A stretch of 64,000 bases of DNA from DAOUEO01 sp963763495 (GCA_963763495.1 CAVXOY010000021.1:124001-188000); one strand, 5' to 3'. Positions 47,677-56,142 are shown, numbered from the stretch's first letter. A program made the numbers and translations. Notes: generated from the letters alone by a model not told the origin.

Positions 47677-47997
47677 TCAGTTAAGGGGTACGTTCGCTGC
47701 AAGCTGGAATCTCTGGTCCTGTCCGGCCTTCACTCCTGCTGGTTGCCCGACCTCGAACTGCGCGCGCACGTTTCCCGCGGACTGACCGTCGTCGGTCTGG
47801 AACTCGATCTCGACGTTGTGACGCTGGTTTGTCTCGTTCCAGGCCACCGAGGATGCGCGGCAAGACCAGCAGGGCGTGCAAGAGGAAAGGCGCGTTGCGG
47901 ACGGTCAGCACATCCCAGCCTCCGCCAAGACCATCCGAGAGCCTTGCCGACCGATGATTTCCGCATCATCAGATAAGATCAGCCATTCAACTTGCAC
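47677..47997 (-). pseudogene. DUF6941-like small protein, frameshifted
   Basis: A GTG at 47997 follows GGAGGAGGTG and gives VQVEWLILSDDAEIIG. After a shift comes GGGWDVLTVRNAPF, and after another VAWNETNQRHNVEIEF and then VRAQFEVGQPAGVKAGQDQ to LAANVPLN and a stop at 47677-47679. The order (WLILxDAAxxxG, LGGGWDxLT, WNETNQRH, closing AxNVP) matches a family of small uncharacterised proteins that I believe is DUF6941. At about 107 codons it is somewhat short. The two shifts cancel in length. Function unknown. Confidence 0.6.
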
Positions 47998-48060
47998 TTG
48001 ACACCTCCTCCATAACCCACTACAATACGACTACAGAGTGCGCAGTGGGACAGGCCGAAT

Positions 48061-48348
48061 ATGTCAATGCCGGATGTTGCCGACTTTCTGTTCGACGAGG
48101 AGAACGAAGAAGAAGATCGCCGCTCACAGAGCTCACTCCGACGAGAGTCCTCAGGTGTTAGAGATCACGCACATCATTGTTCCGAATCGACGAGGGCGGA
48201 GAGCTCCGTTCCTCAAGGTTGGGAAGGACAGCGGTGGCGCGTGCATCAGAATTCCAGTCGAACCGACGCGTGATCCGTTCATCGGCGACCGGTGACCGCG
48301 TGGCCTGCCAAAGAGAGTGAACGGGAGCAGTTAGAGCGGCGACAATAA
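48061..48348 (+). pseudogene. Probable BrnT-like/uncharacterised toxin, frameshifted
   Basis: The reading starts MPDVADFLFDEENEE and continues, after a shift in the GAAGAAGAAG run near 48112, with KIAAHRAHSDESPQVLEI. Then come NRRGRRAPFLKVGKDSGGACIRIPVEPT and, after a second shift near 48285, PVTAWPAKESEREQLERRQ with a stop at 48346-48348. Small proteins with N-R-R-G-R-R-A-P and PVTAWxAKxxE ends occur as toxin-like partners of short antitoxins. The next gene fits that role. The exact family is uncertain. Confidence 0.5.
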
Positions 48349-48383
48349 GAACCGTGCTTGGCGGTCGATGAGCAGGTGAGACA

Positions 48384-48633
48384 ATGGTTGACAAAGAGCA
48401 AGACGAGCTAGAGAATCCTAAGACTTGGGACTGGGAGCGGGCCGAAACCCGCCGGGGCCACAAGAAACCGCGCGCTGTGGTGTCAGCGGCATTCAACCGC
48501 GACGGACTTCGAGACCGTCGCTCTCTTCGCCGAGCGCGCACAGATGAAGCTCTCCGAATTCATCCGGTCGGCGGCTATTGGGTGTGCCGAAGGCGAAGAA
48601 CCTGCTTGTGTTCTCGAGCGCTGGCAGTCCTGA
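48384..48633 (+). pseudogene. Probable antitoxin partner, frameshifted
   Basis: The first 38 codons read MVDKEQDELENPKTWDWERA to VVSAAFNRD. One extra base near 48500 must be removed to continue with DFETVALFAERAQMKLSEFIRSAAIGCAE and a stop at 48631-48633. The second part is a ribbon-helix-helix-like segment (ERAQMKLSEFIRSAA) of the kind found in antitoxins. It begins 35 bases after the toxin-like gene on the same strand. Confidence 0.5.
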
Positions 48634-48772
48634 CGCCGGGAGCGTGGGCTACTTGCCAATCCGCCCTGCGCCGACGAGGGCGGGAACCGAGGTAGTTAGC
48701 AGCGACGTGAATGCACGCCCGTCCTCGAGCGTTCGTTACCCTTGCGCCTCCAGAGCGAGAGAATACGCCCAG

Positions 48773-49572
48773 CTAGTCGTCCTGCTTGAAGGCGGGCTTG
48801 CGCTTCTCCGCGAACGCCTTGGGCCCCTCGTAGAAGTCGGCCTGGCCGATGAGCGTCATGAAGGTCGAGCCTTCGAGGCGCAGTCCCTCCTCCAGGGGCA
48901 CGCCGAGGCCGCGCATCACGGCCTCCTTGTCGGTGCGGAATCGCGCCCTGGGGGAACCGGCAGATCGCCTCGGCCATCTCCGTCGCCCGGGCCATCAGCT
49001 TGTCGGCGGGCACGATCTCGGTGACCAGGCCGATGCGGTAGGCCTCCTCGAGCGTCGATGCGTTTCCCGTTGATGATCATGTCCATCGCCCGTCCCAGAC
49101 CGACGACGCGGGGCAGCCGCTGGGTGCCGCCATCGCCCAGGCCGACGTTCCAGCGGCGGTTGAGGACACCGAACTCGGCGTGGGCGGCAGCGATGCGGAT
49201 GTCGGCGCAGAGGGCGGTCTCCAGGCCGCCGGCGAAGCAGTAGCCGTTGACGGCGGCGATGATGGGCTTGAAGATGTCGTTGCGGCGGGTGTAGCCCATG
49301 AAGCCGGGGTGGCTGTAGATGAAGCGGCGGATCTCGTTGGGGGAGCGGGGGAGATGCGCCGTGGCGATCGCCTTCAGGTCGAAGCCGGCGCAGAATGCCT
49401 TGTCGCCGGCGCCGGTGATTATGGCGACGTAGGTGGCATCGTCGTCGCGGAAGTCCTCCCACGCTTCGACGAGGGCCTGGGCGGTGGGAGGATCGACGCA
49501 GTTCATGACCTCCGGCCGGTTGATGGTGATGTAGGCGACGCGGTTGCGCTTCTCGTAGAGGACGGTGGCCAT
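48773..49572 (-). CDS. Enoyl-CoA hydratase/isomerase (crotonase) family, two apparent frameshifts
   Basis: About 266 residues of the crotonase fold. VAYITINRPEVMN opens the fold. AFCAGFDLKAIA is the first oxyanion-hole region, and KPIIAAVNGYCFAGGLETALCADIRIAA is the second, with catalytic-loop residues. Shifts near 49060 and 48945 separate the C-terminal helices (PADKLMARATEMAEAICRFP and TDKEAVMRGLGVPLEEG). The ATG at 49572 follows AAGGAGGAG. Likely acts on an acyl-CoA in fatty-acid or aromatic degradation. A degraded piece of a related gene lies at 43308-43411. Confidence 0.82.
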
Positions 49573-49989
49573 CTCTCTCCTCCTTGATAGTCGATGGGCT
49601 GCTGTCCGCATGATAAGGGTTGGCCGGGAGGTGTCAAGCCCGCGCGGAGAGAATGGCAAGCGGCGGGAGATAAAAGAAGGGCTGCGCTGCCCCCCGGTCG
49701 TCTACGCCATCGCTAGTCGGTTGGGGAGGCGCAAGCCCTGCACTCATATAACGCAAAGGGCGGAAAAATCGTTACAGGTGACGATTCAAAGTTGATGGGG
49801 GTGCTGCTGATAGACTCAGACTTCACCCCAGCCTAAAGGCCGGGGCATCAGAAAATGAATCTGTTCAGGCGGCTTGCTGCGGGATAGCAGAAATCATCTC
49901 CTCGAAACACTGCACGAGCGGCCTGTAGCAATCTTGCTCCGCACGGCTTAGAATACCGGTGAGAAAGCTGTATGGCAGGAGAGTGAAAT
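49573..49989. other. Intergenic stretch with an isolated IS605-end-like hairpin
   Basis: No credible gene in about 415 bases. At 49826-49845 CCCC-a-GCCT-aa-AGGC-c-GGGG forms a compact hairpin of the type that closes IS200/IS605 elements. No tnpA or tnpB gene accompanies it, so it may be a relic end or simply a terminator. Confidence 0.35.
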
Positions 49990-50700
49990 ATGTCTGTCAT
50001 CACGATCAGCGGCAACACGGGCAGCGGCGCCATCGATATCGGCCAGCGGGTGGCGAAGGCGTTGAAGTTCGACTATATGGACCGGGACATCTTGCTCGAA
50101 TCGGCGACGGCGCTGGGGGTGAGCATGGACACGATGGCGCACCGAGACGAGAGAACGCTCGGCTTTCGGGAGCGGCTGGCCGAGATGTTCCGCGATTTCC
50201 TGGAGCGATCGGCGATGGCCGGCGCCGCCGACCCGATGATGGGCAGCAGCGGGCTGGAGGTGCTGATGGCGACGTCGTACAGCGAGGCAGCGGCCTTGCC
50301 TCCCCGAGAGGTGAGCGAGTTCAGCGAAGACCGCTACAAGGAGGCGATCACCACGATCATCGACAACGTGGCGAACAAGGGGAACGTGGTGATCATCGGC
50401 CGCGGCAGCCAGGTGGTCCTCGAGGGCCGGCCGGAGGTCCTCCACGTGTGCATCACGGCGCCCTTCGACACGCGCGCGGAGCGCGTCGCCGAACGTGACG
50501 GCGTTTCCATCGAGGCGGCCAGGCACCAGGTCCACGATAGCGACAAGGGCCGGATAGACTATCATCACAAGTACTTCAAGGTAGACCCGACCAACCCTGA
50601 CCTCTACGACGTCACGATAAACACGGGTCACCTCTCCAACAAGCAAGCGGCGGAGCTGATAGTCGCCGCCTACCGCCGCAAGATGCCGCACTCTGACTAG
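49990..50700 (+). CDS. Cytidylate-kinase-like family protein
   Basis: A 236-residue P-loop protein. The N-terminal ITISGNTGSGAIDIGQRVAKAL is a variant Walker A (GNTGSGA instead of GxxGSGKS). It continues with FDYMDRDILLESA, a middle helical insert, VVIIGRGSQVVL, HVCITAPFDTRAERVAERDG and HHKYFKVDPTNPDLYDVTINTG. This is the Cytidylate_kin2 family, related to CMP kinase but with unknown substrate. The Lys normally binding phosphate is absent (Ala-Ile-Asp). It is followed 29 bases later by plsY on the same strand. Confidence 0.8.
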   Translation: MSVITISGNTGSGAIDIGQRVAKALKFDYMDRDILLESATALGVSMDTMAHRDERTLGFRERLAEMFRDFLERSAMAGAADPMMGSSGLEVLMATSYSEAAALPPREVSEFSEDRYKEAITTIIDNVANKGNVVIIGRGSQVVLEGRPEVLHVCITAPFDTRAERVAERDGVSIEAARHQVHDSDKGRIDYHHKYFKVDPTNPDLYDVTINTGHLSNKQAAELIVAAYRRKMPHSD

Positions 50701-50729
50701 CGAAGTCAGTCCTCAGGGATGACGAGATA

Positions 50730-51395
50730 GTGGACACCACCCTTAGCCTGCTGATAATCGTGGCATCGTATCTGATAGGATCGATCCCCGTTGCCTACCT
50801 GGCGGGTCGCATCCTGAAGGGGATCGACATCCGGCAGTACGGGAGCGCCAACGTCGGCGCGTCCAACGTGTACCAGTCGGTCGCGCGCTGGGCCGTCGTG
50901 CCGGTGGGGCTGGCCCAGATCGGGCTGCCGATGGCGGGGATCGGCCTGGCGAAGGGGCTCGACCAGCCGCTGGGGGTGCAGGTCCTGGCCGGCCTCGCAG
51001 CACTGCTGGGGGCCGTAGGGCCTGTCTTCTTGCGGTTCTCCGGAGGACGGGGGGTAGGCGCATCTATCGGGTTCATGCTGATGCTGACGCCGCTGACGCT
51101 GGCCGTCTTCACCATCGTCTCGTTGGCGGGAGTAGCGCTGCGCAGCGTCCCTCTGGCGGTAGGATTAGGGATTGCGGTCGCGCCTCTCTCGTCGCTGGTC
51201 GTCGATGGGCCGGGAGAGATCGCGGCGGGCTGCCTGGCGATGGCGGTCATCGTGTTCGCCAAGCGGCTGCTGACGAATCGAGGCGCCTTGCCGGAAGGCG
51301 CAGCGTGGCGACAGGTGATGCTGAACCGGCTTCTCTTCGACCGCGACGTGCGCGACCGCGACGAGTGGGTGCGCCGCGGCCTCCAACAAGACTAG
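50730..51395 (+). CDS. plsY: Glycerol-3-phosphate acyltransferase PlsY-like
   Basis: Transfers acyl from acyl-phosphate to glycerol-3-phosphate, the first step of phospholipid synthesis. A 221-residue membrane protein with about five segments. The PlsY motifs are ASYLIGSIPVAYLAGR, GSANVGASNVYQ (usually GSGNxGATN) and RFSGGRGVGASIG (usually GGKGVAT). The Lys-to-Arg variant and the extra C-terminal 40 residues set it apart from standard PlsY. A GTG start at 50730 has a modest site. Possibly co-transcribed with the kinase-like gene before it. Confidence 0.8.
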   Translation: MDTTLSLLIIVASYLIGSIPVAYLAGRILKGIDIRQYGSANVGASNVYQSVARWAVVPVGLAQIGLPMAGIGLAKGLDQPLGVQVLAGLAALLGAVGPVFLRFSGGRGVGASIGFMLMLTPLTLAVFTIVSLAGVALRSVPLAVGLGIAVAPLSSLVVDGPGEIAAGCLAMAVIVFAKRLLTNRGALPEGAAWRQVMLNRLLFDRDVRDRDEWVRRGLQQD

Positions 51396-51406
51396 CCCCC
51401 TATTCT

Positions 51407-52099
51407 TCAGAAGGCGTCCGGCAGACGGTAGCGGTCGCCCCAGCGCTCGCGGTGTTCCCGCTTCCGCCGCCGGTACAGGTCCCGCTCCGTCTGGGCAGCC
51501 AGGGGCGGCGTCGTCATGATGATGGCGTCCTCGTTGTTGTCGGAGTAGTAGCGGGGCCGCATGCCGACTTCAACAAAGCCCCACTTGAGGTAGAGGGCAC
51601 GGGCGACCTCGTTGGAGCGGCGATATTCGAGCGTCACGGCGTCCATTTCATTCGCCATGGCGAACTCAACGGCGCACTGGATGAGCGCCTCGCCGGCGCC
51701 CTGACGGCGGAAGGACTCGCGGACGGCGATGGTCACGATGTGCAACTGGTCGACCATCATCCAGAGGCCGATGACGCCGATGATGAGCTCGCGGGTCGGC
51801 TGGGGATCGGGCTCGCTGTGGAGGAGGCGGCGCATCGCCCGGCGCCAGGGGCTCCGGCGGACAGTCGCGGCATCCGGGGACGCAGGTTGATCGGCGCCCG
51901 TATCCTCAGTAAGCACGTAGTAGCGGGCGAGCCGGTTCTTGAGCTCCCGCTGGTAGGCGGTGGGCGGCCACATCGTGGGGAAGGACTCGCGGTCGATGTC
52001 GGTCACCTGGGGGATGTCGGCGACGGTCATCGGCCGGAGCACGAAGCGGGATGCCCCCGAAGGTACGCTCTCTCTTTCGATCTGTTCTGTGCGCGCCAT
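51407..52099 (-). CDS. rimI: GNAT acetyltransferase, RimI-like
   Basis: A 230-residue N-acetyltransferase. FVLRPMTVADIPQVTDIDRESFPTMWP opens the fold. The acetyl-CoA loop is RESFRRQGAGEALIQ, followed by MDAVTLEYRRSNEVARALYLKWGFVEVGMRPRYYSDNNEDAIIMT, which matches RimI closely. An extra Pro/Arg-rich insert of about 40 residues (TGADQPASPDAATVRRSPWRR) lies between the first strands. It probably acetylates the N-terminus of ribosomal protein S18 or other proteins. It converges with plsY with a gap of 11 bases. Confidence 0.85.
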   Translation of the reverse strand: MARTEQIERESVPSGASRFVLRPMTVADIPQVTDIDRESFPTMWPPTAYQRELKNRLARYYVLTEDTGADQPASPDAATVRRSPWRRAMRRLLHSEPDPQPTRELIIGVIGLWMMVDQLHIVTIAVRESFRRQGAGEALIQCAVEFAMANEMDAVTLEYRRSNEVARALYLKWGFVEVGMRPRYYSDNNEDAIIMTTPPLAAQTERDLYRRRKREHRERWGDRYRLPDAF

Positions 52100-52193
52100 A
52101 ATGAGTAATTCTATGATACGCAGCCTTCCCCATCCCTGGCAACAGAGGCAGCCCGTCGCCTTTGGGGGTGCTTACGCTAACGTCAATGCGAGA

Positions 52194-52199
52194 TATAAT
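52194..52199 (+). promoter_or_regulatory. Perfect -10 box upstream of the 68-residue gene
   Basis: TATAAT with a weak -35 (CTTACG) 17 bases before it. It would give a leader of about 135 bases to the gene at 52343. Confidence 0.4.
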
Positions 52200-52342
52200 C
52201 TCCCTGGAAACCGGCGGGCCGGCGGCCGATAATAGGATCGGCAGCCATTACAGATCGTTGAAGGGCAATCGCCCCGAGACACGCGGCCCATCTTCGACAG
52301 CAATTGAATAGCGGGCATGATTGAGGTTCAGGGGGAGAGAGA

Positions 52343-52549
52343 TTGAAGACAGAGATTTATGAGGCGGACCCCTTCACCAGTCGCAAGGGAAAACTCCTGG
52401 CCACCTTCAACGGCGACTACCGCCTCGAGAGACAGGACGAGCTTTTCATCGACGGCGCCGGGAAATCGACTAAAGTACGTGTGATCGGCGTCACCCTGCG
52501 CTTAGTCGGGGGAGAGTTGGAGCGAGAGCTGCTGGTGATGCGGCTCTAG
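52343..52549 (+). CDS. Small hypothetical protein
   Basis: A 68-residue beta-rich protein (KLLATFNGDYRLERQDELFID, KVRVIGVTLRLVGGELERELLVMRL). The TTG start follows GGGGGAGAGA at a suitable distance. The alternating pattern suggests a small beta barrel. I do not recognise a family. Confidence 0.5.
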   Translation: MKTEIYEADPFTSRKGKLLATFNGDYRLERQDELFIDGAGKSTKVRVIGVTLRLVGGELERELLVMRL

Positions 52550-52570
52550 TCGCGGAGGCGCACTCGCCGG

Positions 52571-53146
52571 TCAGGCGGCGTTCTCAGGGCCAATCTGCCT
52601 GCTATGCACTGTCTGGGCCGTAGCAGAGCAGACCATTTCAATGTGGCGGCCGTTCACCACAAGGAATTCGTTCTCCCAAACCAGGCTATCGTCCTGTTCG
52701 TGGACGACCCTCGCCCCTGTTACGGCCAGGAAATTGTTGAACAGCTTGGGAAGCGCAATCAAGGGGTCGGCATCCCTGACTACGTAGACAGTCCCCGTGA
52801 TGCGGAACGGCGCCGCAAAGACGATGACGTGGTGCTTGTCCTTCTCCACCCGGTCGATCTCGCGGGTTCTCCGTCTCCGCTCGAGCTCTTCAGGCGACTC
52901 AATGGTGCTGGCAAAGACGATCCTCATCTTGTCGAGAAAGAGGTAGCTGCCGGGCGCCGCTATCTCCTGCGACCCGCTTAACCCTCTGACCTTCGGATCG
53001 AACATCTGCAAATGGGTGACATCGGGGTTGTTCAGCAGGTCGACGAGACGGGTGTACTCCGTCAGGCCACCGCAGCGAGCGCTGACCAGGTAGGTCGGCG
53101 TGACAATCTCAACGGTTGAAAACGGCCGGTTGCCGTACTCTATCAT
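52571..53146 (-). CDS. Hypothetical protein
   Basis: A 191-residue cytoplasmic protein. It opens with strands (STVEIVTPTYLVSARCGGLTEY) and has LLNNPDVTHLQMFDPKVRGL, a charged helix (SPEELERRRRTREIDRVEKDKH) and a second beta part (VIVFAAPFRITGTVYVVRDADPL, LVWENEFLVVNGRHIEMV). There are no membrane segments and no catalytic motif that I recognise. Codon use matches the neighbourhood. Its end is 21 bases from the convergent small gene. Confidence 0.6.
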   Translation of the reverse strand: MIEYGNRPFSTVEIVTPTYLVSARCGGLTEYTRLVDLLNNPDVTHLQMFDPKVRGLSGSQEIAAPGSYLFLDKMRIVFASTIESPEELERRRRTREIDRVEKDKHHVIVFAAPFRITGTVYVVRDADPLIALPKLFNNFLAVTGARVVHEQDDSLVWENEFLVVNGRHIEMVCSATAQTVHSRQIGPENAA

Positions 53147-53315
53147 TGCCGTGCTGTCTTCTTCTCGACTAGTGAACGATAGGTGCAGCCTATCGGCGGC
53201 ACTGAATACAGTTCCCCTTAGGCTTTTCGGAAATGGGGCGAATCCCTACATCGGGGTTTTTCCTACTCCCACCGGTAGATAATCCGGGCAGTCAGCCGGC
53301 GGCAGCAGCGGGCAG

Positions 53316-54374
53316 CTAGGAGTTATCCCAGAGAGCGGTTTGGGGTGACGGGGATGGACCTTTGGGGGGCAGGCCCAGGTGCTCGTAGGCGCGGCGGGTG
53401 GCGAGTCGGCCGCGAGGGGTGCGCTGGAGGAAGCCCACCTGCATCAGATAGGGCTCGTAGACGTCCATGATCGTGTCGGCCTCCTCGGAGATGGAGGCGG
53501 CGATGGTGTCGAGGCCGACGGGGCCGCCGTCGAACTTGTCGATGATGGCGCGCAGCACCTTGTGGTCGACCTCGTCCAGCCCCAGGAAGTCGATCTCCAG
53601 GCGGGCGAGCGCCTCCAGGGCAACCGCCTCGGTGATCACGCCGCCGGCCATCACCTGAGCGTAGTCGCGGACGCGCCTCAGCAGGCGGTTGGCGACACGC
53701 GGGGTGCCGCGGGCGCGGCGGGCGATCTCGCGGATACCCGCGTCCTCGATCTCCACGCCGAGGATGCGGGCGCTGCGGCGGATGATGGCAGCGATCGCCT
53801 CCGGGTCGTAGAAGTCGAGGCGGTAGACAGCGCCGAAGCGGTCGCGCAGGGGCGGGCTGAGCATGGCGTAGCGGGTGGTGGCGCCGACGAGGGTGAAGCG
53901 GGGCAGCGACAGGCGGACGCTGCGGGCGCCCGGCCCCTTGCCCAGCACGAGGTCGAGGGCGAAGTCTTCCATCGCCGGATAGAGGATCTCTTCGATGGCG
54001 CGGGCCAGGCGGTGGATCTCGTCGATGAACAGGACGTCGTCCTTCTGGAGATTGGTGAGGATGGCGGCGAGGTCGCCCGGGCGCTCGATGACGGGGCCGG
54101 AGGTGACACGGACGCTGACCCCCATCTCGGCGGCGATGATGTAGGAGAGGGTTGTCTTGCCGAGGCCGGGAGGGCCGTAGAGGAGCACGTGGTCGAGGGG
54201 CTCGCCGCGCATCTGGGCCGCGGTCATGGCGATGCGCAGGTTGTCCTTGACCTTGTCCTGGCCGATGTACTCGTCGAGCCGGTGCGGGCGCAGGGAGGTA
54301 TCGAGGGCAACGTCCTCGTCGCGGGGCTTGCCGGACAGGATACGCTCAGGCGCCGGAGGTCCGTCTCCTACCAC
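53316..54374 (-). CDS. ruvB: Holliday junction branch migration DNA helicase RuvB
   Basis: A 352-residue AAA+ motor that drives branch migration with RuvA. SLRPHRLDEYIGQDKVKDNL opens the domain. Walker A is YGPPGLGKTTLS, Walker B is LFIDEIHRL, sensor 1 is LVGATTRYAMLSPPLRDRFG, and the C-terminal winged helix is PYLMQVGFLQRTPRGR. The GTG at 54374 shares one base with the stop of the upstream gene. Earlier in-frame starts lie inside that gene. No ruvA or ruvC is in the window. Confidence 0.95.
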   Translation of the reverse strand: MVGDGPPAPERILSGKPRDEDVALDTSLRPHRLDEYIGQDKVKDNLRIAMTAAQMRGEPLDHVLLYGPPGLGKTTLSYIIAAEMGVSVRVTSGPVIERPGDLAAILTNLQKDDVLFIDEIHRLARAIEEILYPAMEDFALDLVLGKGPGARSVRLSLPRFTLVGATTRYAMLSPPLRDRFGAVYRLDFYDPEAIAAIIRRSARILGVEIEDAGIREIARRARGTPRVANRLLRRVRDYAQVMAGGVITEAVALEALARLEIDFLGLDEVDHKVLRAIIDKFDGGPVGLDTIAASISEEADTIMDVYEPYLMQVGFLQRTPRGRLATRRAYEHLGLPPKGPSPSPQTALWDNS

Positions 54375-54664
54375 TATTCCCTCACCCGCCGCAGCTCTAT
54401 CGTCACCTCGTTGTAGCGGTCCATGCACTGGAGGGTCAGCGTGTCGCCGCCGCCCCACTCAGCCGGGAACTGACCGCCGAACTGGAGCATAACAATATAA
54501 GGAAAGATGTCGTGGTAGAAGAAGCCGCAGAGGCCGGCGGTGTTATGGGCGCTGATCTCGAACTCGTCGCCGGGCTTGTGACCGGCATTGCAGTGGCCCT
54601 TCACGCCCTTGATGCTGGCCATGATCTTGTGGCCGACCGGGGGGTACTGTCGTTCATCCGCCAT
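54374..54664 (-). CDS. TIGR04076-family small protein
   Basis: A 96-residue protein. KIMASIKGVKGHCNAGHKPGDEFEI and GLCGFFYHDIFPYIVMLQFGG, then LQCMDRYNEVTIEL, match the TIGR04076 family (Cys near the start, GHKxGD, G-L-C-G, H-x-I-x-P). These proteins are widespread in anaerobes and unassigned. The conserved cysteines hint at metal or redox binding. It is coupled to ruvB by a one-base TAGTG overlap. Confidence 0.75.
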   Translation of the reverse strand: MADERQYPPVGHKIMASIKGVKGHCNAGHKPGDEFEISAHNTAGLCGFFYHDIFPYIVMLQFGGQFPAEWGGGDTLTLQCMDRYNEVTIELRRVRE

Positions 54665-54750
54665 GATGACGCCTCCTTCCCGTCGCTCTATCGGGGCAAG
54701 CGTAACTTCAGGAAGGGATGCGTGTCAACGGCAGGTGGGCGACGGCAACA

Positions 54751-55536
54751 TCAGATGTCGCCGACATAGGCGCGGTTATCGAGCCAGGCCAGCTCGGTGT
54801 CCTTCATGAAGCGGACCGACCATACCTCCATGGCCTTGTTCCAGAACTGGAAGTCCCTCACCGCCAGGTAGAATGCCTTGGCGTTCTCGATGGTGGGCCC
54901 TGCCAGAAGGGCATCGATCAGCGCCAACAGGTTGTCGGGCTTTTCGGGGGCTCTCTCCAGTTCCGTCATGAGGAACTTGTGGTAGGGGTAGAGGACTTCG
55001 TTGTGGGCAAGGATGAGCCGCCCGCCGTAGAGGACGAGGTCGCCGACGGCGCGGGTCAGCAGGTACTTATCGTTTCTCTTTATCCCCTCGCTCACCAGCC
55101 AGTGCGCGACCTCGAACTGGGCATAGAACGCCTGTATCTTCTCCTGTTTCTCCTGCGGCTGGTAGACCGGTATCTTCCTTATGATCTCCTCGAGGCCGGG
55201 AATCCGCGAGAAGGCGACGAACGCCCCGTTGAAGGCGGCCCTGGTCACCTCGTTGCCCCGCTCGGCCGCCGCCTTGATGTAGTTGAGGTCGACGATCTTG
55301 CCGTCGATGTAGCCGCCCGGGTAGTCGCAGAAATCCAGCGAGAAGAAGATCAGGTTGTTCTGAGCCCATCTCTCTTTGAAGGCCTCGTCGGTAACGACAA
55401 GTACGACATCGATGTCGGAGTCCTCGCGCTCCAGCCCCTTGGCGATGGAGCCGCCGATAATCAGGGCCAGGTACTCTTCCTGGGTGGAAATGTACTCTGT
55501 CAGCTTCTGGATGGCCCTCTCGTGGTGCGGTCTCAT
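54751..55536 (-). CDS. Nucleotidyltransferase-domain protein
   Basis: A 261-residue protein with a Pol-beta-type nucleotidyltransferase core: ALIIGGSIAKGLEREDSDIDVVLVV gives the GS motif and the DxD metal pair. The next strand carries KIVDLNYI with the third acidic residue. The C-terminal 170 residues are helical (LLTRAVGDLVLYGGRLILAHNEVLYPYHKFLMTELE), as in aminoglycoside nucleotidyltransferase-like or HEPN-linked proteins. The substrate is unknown. It is the last ordinary gene before the phage-like module. Confidence 0.78.
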   Translation of the reverse strand: MRPHHERAIQKLTEYISTQEEYLALIIGGSIAKGLEREDSDIDVVLVVTDEAFKERWAQNNLIFFSLDFCDYPGGYIDGKIVDLNYIKAAAERGNEVTRAAFNGAFVAFSRIPGLEEIIRKIPVYQPQEKQEKIQAFYAQFEVAHWLVSEGIKRNDKYLLTRAVGDLVLYGGRLILAHNEVLYPYHKFLMTELERAPEKPDNLLALIDALLAGPTIENAKAFYLAVRDFQFWNKAMEVWSVRFMKDTELAWLDNRAYVGDI

Positions 55537-55624
55537 GGGTTATCCTCCACCTAGTCCCTTTGCGATTTGTATACTGGGGCAAGCGTACCTGGGAGGGGAA
55601 ATGCAGTCAACGAGGCATGACCGG

Positions 55625-55795
55625 TCAGTCTTCCCAGACGGCGGGGAGGGCGCCGACACCGGCCCGCACGACGAGGCCGCGCAACTCCTCGTTCTTGGTC
55701 ACGTCGTCGTCGCGGAGGGGCGGGGCAGCGTTGTCGGGCAGAGGCTTTGCCCCCGACGGCGGCGGCGACTTCGATTGCCTGCCGGCGTCAGCCAT
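55625..55795 (-). CDS. Small hypothetical protein of the phage-like module
   Basis: A 56-residue frame (MADAGRQSKSPPPSGAKPLP... ELRGLVVRAGVGALPAVWED). Its ATG lies within the end of the upstream holin-like gene (8-base overlap) and follows GGAGAGGGAGA. The overlap argues that it is translated with the module. Its N-terminal half is Pro/Ser-rich and disordered. No family recognised. Confidence 0.45.
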   Translation of the reverse strand: MADAGRQSKSPPPSGAKPLPDNAAPPLRDDDVTKNEELRGLVVRAGVGALPAVWED

Positions 55796-56123
55796 TCTCC
55801 CTCTCCTGCCGCACAGCCTCGCCCTTCGCGTCGCCGGGACGTAGGTAGCTGGAATAGAAGTCGTGGACGTAGCTGGCGCCGCGCCCCAGAACGACGCCGC
55901 TGAGGATGACGCCCAGCTCAGCCGGACGCGGGGTCAGGCCCAGCACGTCGCGTGTTATGTCGAGATCGTAGGCCCAGGCGAGGAGGACGCCTACGGCCAC
56001 CGCGACGTAGCGAATGAGGGATGCGGGCAGACGAGCGGCGGCAAGCGGCCCGGCGAAGAGGTATTCGGTGAGGCTCTCGGCGAGGAAGGCGAGGGCCAGG
56101 ACGGCGAAGATCGGCTCGGTCAT
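55788..56123 (-). CDS. Small membrane protein, holin-like position
   Basis: About 111 residues with two to three hydrophobic segments (IFAVLALAFLAESLTEYLF, LIRYVAVAVGVLLAWAYDL, LGVILSGVVLGRGASYVHDFY). Size, topology and place at the end of a tail-gene cluster fit a phage holin, but no sequence motif proves this. The ATG at 56123 is preferred because GGGAGAA stands before it. No lysin gene is next to it. Confidence 0.5.
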   Translation of the reverse strand: MTEPIFAVLALAFLAESLTEYLFAGPLAAARLPASLIRYVAVAVGVLLAWAYDLDITRDVLGLTPRPAELGVILSGVVLGRGASYVHDFYSSYLRPGDAKGEAVRQERENG

Positions 56124-56142
56124 TGTTCGTTCTCCCAGGGGA

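Noticed and set aside
49826..49845. Complete IS200/IS605 element
   Set aside because: A hairpin of the right type exists but there is no tnpA or tnpB sequence near it.
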